Shown piece after piece: positions 61,245 to 64,000 of a DNA stretch of 64,000 nucleotides. The position numbers and the translations under genes were made by a program. The notes beneath the pieces were generated by a model. That model was not told where the DNA came from. It saw only the letters and a list, made by a program, of their open reading frames with translations, and searched no databases. The stretch spans positions 236,073 through 300,072 of the forward strand of contig JADGDG010000004.1 of assembly GCA_016744995.1 (NCBI GenBank), given 5' to 3'. The stretch is from Gammaproteobacteria bacterium (GTDB taxonomy: Bacteria > Pseudomonadota > Gammaproteobacteria > GRL18). Every line of letters starts with the position of its first letter. Position 1 is the first letter of the stretch.

Positions 61245-62174
61245 TTACTTAGATTTTTTTAATCGTTTTATATCAAATGAGGCGGCATGCCGGTCAACGG
61301 CAACTGCTTCTTTATTGCTTACCCAGTTAATCAGCCGTGGTTCACCATTTTGAGCTTTTTCCTGTACCTCATCACAAGTATCCAGACAAATGCCGCATTG
61401 GGTGCAAGGGAACTTCGCTCGTTTAATTCCCCTGACAGACAAACGCATGGGACAAGATTTATCGCATTCATTATCACAAGACTGACAGAGGTTTGCACGA
61501 GATTTGTCAAAGCTGATGACCATGGCTTTGCTGTTTGACATCCAGGCAAAACTCTGCAACATGCCATAAGAACAACCATATTTGCAAAATAAGTGACGGG
61601 CAAAAAAGAAGTCAAAGGTTAATACACTGGTCAGAACCAGTAATGCGATTATTGCTCCAAGTGATAATTCAAAATGGTATAAATCCAGAGCCAGTGCTTT
61701 GGGTGGTAACAAATAGCTCAAAAGGGTGAATGACCAGATGAAAGCGATAATAATGCAAAGCCCCAACACCAGCAGCCAGGCTATAAATTGTTTTTTCTCA
61801 GCAGGTTTTTTTTCCCACAGGGTGACACGCCCAAGCTGCTTGAGCATAAGGGCATTAATGGTTTCAACTACTGAGAAATGTGGGCATAACCAGCCGCAAT
61901 AAATCCGACCGTATTTCCAGGCAGCCAATATTGAAAATACCACCAGAACAATAACCGGCAGGATAAAATTTAATAAAAGATTGCGAACCTGAGTCGCTGT
62001 ATCAACACATTGAAACTCAGTGGACTGAAGTCCTAATGTCCATGGCTGGCCGAAAACAACAAAATAACCTTCGTAGAGATCAAAACGAAAAATATTGAAA
62101 ACAGGTGCAGTCAAAAAAAGCAGATAGAAAGTATAACGGCTTATTGAACGAAGTTTTTCTCTGGAAATGACCAT
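61245..62174 (-). CDS. Polyferredoxin membrane protein (NapH/CcoG-like)
   Basis: About 309 residues from ATG 62174; the frame is open to 62306 but the extra N-terminus is not hydrophobic and looks untranslated. Membrane segments near 13-30, 75-97, 133-155 and 170-190. CGWLCPHFSVVE (CxxxCP) follows a transmembrane helix, LFCKYGCSYG is a second Cys pair, and the C-terminus has NLCQSCDNECDKSCPMRL and FPCTQCGICLDTCDEVQ, two 4Fe-4S clusters. It should pass electrons across or along the membrane; the exact partner is not evident. Confidence 0.86.
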   Translation of the reverse strand: MVISREKLRSISRYTFYLLFLTAPVFNIFRFDLYEGYFVVFGQPWTLGLQSTEFQCVDTATQVRNLLLNFILPVIVLVVFSILAAWKYGRIYCGWLCPHFSVVETINALMLKQLGRVTLWEKKPAEKKQFIAWLLVLGLCIIIAFIWSFTLLSYLLPPKALALDLYHFELSLGAIIALLVLTSVLTFDFFFARHLFCKYGCSYGMLQSFAWMSNSKAMVISFDKSRANLCQSCDNECDKSCPMRLSVRGIKRAKFPCTQCGICLDTCDEVQEKAQNGEPRLINWVSNKEAVAVDRHAASFDIKRLKKSK

Positions 62175-62321
62175 AAATAAAATAACTTGCCTGATAATAA
62201 CAAATAAATCAGCGTTATTATAAACAGTTGTTTTATTATGGAAGTGATTATACTCACAGTGGGTGAGAAATGCTCTTATTCCTGGGAGCATAGGTGGGCG
62301 GGCCACCCATGCCTCCGGTAT

Positions 62322-63602
62322 TTAAGAAACCATTGCAGCATTCATTGCCTGTTCCAGATCGTCAATAATATCATCGATATGTTCAATACCAATGGATAAA
62401 CGAACCATGTCTTCACTGACACCAGCTAGTTTCATTTCATCGGGGTTTAACTGGCGGTGAGTTGTTGATGCGGGGTGACAAGCCAGTGACTTGGTATCTC
62501 CAATATTCACTAAACGAACGATAAGGTTTAAGGCATCAATGAATTTTGTACCTGCAGATTGACCGCCTTTAATACCAAAAGTTAAAATACTTGAAGCTCT
62601 CCCGCCCATGTATTTGTCAATTAACGCTTTATCTGGATGATCATCCAGTCCGGCAAAGTTAACCCATTCGACATGTTCACTTTTTTGCAGATACTTGGCA
62701 ACAGCCAGTGCATTTTTACAATGTCGATCCATTCGAATTGGTAAGGTCTCAAGCCCTTGAAGTATCATAAAACTATTAAAGGGTGAAATAGCGGCACCCA
62801 TATTGCGCAGTGGTACAACACGGGCTCGACCAATAAAAGCTGCCTCACCCAGTGCTTCGGTATAAACCACACCATGATAAGATTTATCAGGCTCATTTAA
62901 ACAGGCATAACGTTCTTTATGATCGGCCCATGGGAACTTACCTGAGTCAACAATAATGCCGCCGATTGACGTACCATGACCCCCCATATACTTGGTCAGA
63001 GAGTGGATAACGATATCAGCGCCATGTTCAAAAGGACGGCATAGATAAGGAGAGGGAACAGTATTATCAACAATCAATGGCAAGCCATTTGAATGGGCAA
63101 AATCAGCCAGAGCACCCAGATCAATAATATTACCCAGTGGGTTACCAATTGACTCACAAAAAACAGCCTTGGTTTTATCATCAACCAGAGCTTCCATGGC
63201 AGCATTGTCTTTGGGATCAGCAAAGCGAGCCTCAATACCTAACTGTGGTAATGTATGGGCAAATAGATTATAAGTACCACCATACAATGTTGGAGTGGTA
63301 ATAATATTATCACCTGCCTGACAGATGGTAAAAAGGGTATTAGTAATGGCCGACATACCGGATGCCAGCGCCAGAGCACCAACACCGCCTTCCATCTCAG
63401 CAACACGTTTCTCCAACACATCAGTGGTTGGATTCATTATACGGGTATAAATATTACCCGCGACTTTAAGATCAAATAAATCAGCACCATGCTGAGTATC
63501 ATCAAAGGCATAAGAAGTAGTTTGATAAATAGGCACGGCAACGGCCTTAGTGGTTGGATCAACGGCATAACCACCGTGCACAGCAATCGTCTCAATTTTC
63601 AT
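62322..63602 (-). CDS. metY: O-acetylhomoserine sulfhydrylase
   Basis: 426 residues, GGGGAAC before the ATG. TIAVHGGYAVDPTTKAVAVP, YQTTSYAFDDTQHGADLF, SGMSAITNTLFTICQAGDNI, PLIVDNTVPSPYLCRPFEHG and the PLP-lysine block IVIHSLTKYMGGHGTSIGG are the Cys/Met-metabolism family; length and the YTRIMNPTTDVLEKR motif favour MetY. It makes homocysteine from O-acetylhomoserine and sulfide. Confidence 0.94.
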   Translation of the reverse strand: MKIETIAVHGGYAVDPTTKAVAVPIYQTTSYAFDDTQHGADLFDLKVAGNIYTRIMNPTTDVLEKRVAEMEGGVGALALASGMSAITNTLFTICQAGDNIITTPTLYGGTYNLFAHTLPQLGIEARFADPKDNAAMEALVDDKTKAVFCESIGNPLGNIIDLGALADFAHSNGLPLIVDNTVPSPYLCRPFEHGADIVIHSLTKYMGGHGTSIGGIIVDSGKFPWADHKERYACLNEPDKSYHGVVYTEALGEAAFIGRARVVPLRNMGAAISPFNSFMILQGLETLPIRMDRHCKNALAVAKYLQKSEHVEWVNFAGLDDHPDKALIDKYMGGRASSILTFGIKGGQSAGTKFIDALNLIVRLVNIGDTKSLACHPASTTHRQLNPDEMKLAGVSEDMVRLSIGIEHIDDIIDDLEQAMNAAMVS

Positions 63603-64000
63603 GTGTTCCCCATAGAATATTTTAACAGGCCGGGTTGAAACTCATTTTCTATACAGCCTTATTGTTATATATAGATACTGACTTTTTCAGGTATCAAATT
63701 TTCATCATAGCACCAAGCTCTGATGAAAAATATAGCTTGTTTATAACATATTGCTTATCAGGCGTTAATTAATTCACTCTTGCAAGAATATATTGAGAAA
63801 GGTCTAAATCAATAATCAGTTTGCCTTTAACGGTTTTAGTGACCCTGAATGATAAACAGTAAGAATAAATGTCAATAGAAACCAGAAGGCCATCAGATAA
63901 TTTTAATCCCCTTGGGGTTTAATTCCCCGCAGCTTGCTGCGTAGCATAAAATATATGGTAATCTATTGTGGATGAGCATATATACCCACAAAAGCCACAA
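63603..64000. other. Intergenic region with a possible coding remnant
   Basis: The region before metY should hold its promoter. On the minus strand 63770-63907 reads DGLLVSIDIYSYCLSFRVTK then GKLIIDLDLSQYILARVN and a stop, which looks protein-like but has no start and a stop close upstream, so it may be the tail of a decayed gene. A hairpin-like CCCCGCAGCTTGCTGCG follows near 63925. Confidence 0.3.

Noticed and set aside
63770..63911. Intact gene upstream of metY
   Set aside because: Protein-like C-terminus but no start codon and a stop close upstream; at most a remnant.

Overview
The window reads as one chromosome segment of an AT-rich gammaproteobacterium. A large, composite accessory island (start of window to about 36.2 kb) abuts a conserved chromosomal block (about 36.3 to 64 kb). 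The gammaproteobacterial call rests on the Cpx-type signalling set with GTAAC-N5 CpxR boxes, a SixA/MltB/chemoreceptor neighbourhood, and a B12-riboswitch-controlled cobalamin operon. Genus cannot be fixed from the sequence alone.

Island, left part (1-7.3 kb): a leftward operon of secreted, lipoprotein, membrane and small Cys-containing proteins of unknown role; an unknown rightward gene behind helically phased repeats; an integrase remnant; a hipBA toxin-antitoxin pair with palindromic operators; and a tyrosine integrase. Next to the integrase lies the 3' half of a tRNA-Lys(TTT) gene, flanked on both sides by the same GGCTACTTGGCT repeat. This looks like an attachment site sitting between two element sequences.

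Island, middle (7.4-15 kb): an AlpA-like regulator, an HEXXH protein, then a transposon-like unit (9142-12912) with 97-bp inverted ends and a direct repeat at its borders. It carries one unknown 521-residue tail-anchored protein and no transposase of its own. An IS3-family element with a 4-bp target duplication has split its right end. A frameshifted endonuclease/exonuclease/phosphatase-family gene and a remarkable run of hairpins follow.

Island, defence part (15-31 kb): an excisionase-like HTH protein, a complete type I restriction-modification system (hsdM, hsdS, hsdR), then a tight four-gene operon. That operon encodes a GHKL ATPase with a C-terminal PD-(D/E)XK-like domain, a DUF262-HNH-AlbA_2 fusion, a small PD-(D/E)XK-like protein and AbiH. 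It is the strongest candidate for an undescribed anti-phage system here. ArdA, an anti-restriction protein, follows, then an overlapping leftward trio (pentapeptide-repeat membrane protein, nucleotidyltransferase, small protein) that may be another defence or toxin module.

Island, right part (30.7-36.2 kb): mobilisation genes (MobC, MobA-type relaxase), a second hipBA pair with a hipA scrap behind it, and an AbiEi-like antitoxin whose AbiEii toxin is cut off after 41 codons. Similar structured intergenic stretches containing TTCCCCGTC and serial hairpins lie upstream of three different rightward accessory loci (9.3, 14.6 and 35.06 kb), with a related pair of hairpins at 28.6 kb.

Chromosomal part: an 11-gene leftward cobalamin operon (cbiA/cobB to cbiM) runs from a B12 riboswitch to a clear terminator; cbiD and cbiG indicate the early-cobalt (anaerobic) route. 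Then come cpxP-like/cpxR/cpxA-like genes, an orphan type VI effector module (DUF4123 adaptor, PAAR tip, GHH-nuclease toxin, putative beta-propeller immunity protein), a WYL regulator divergent from a small gene with an operator-covered promoter, two SixA-like phosphatases, a lytic transglycosylase, a chemoreceptor, a 131-bp MITE-like repeat, a polyferredoxin membrane protein and metY.
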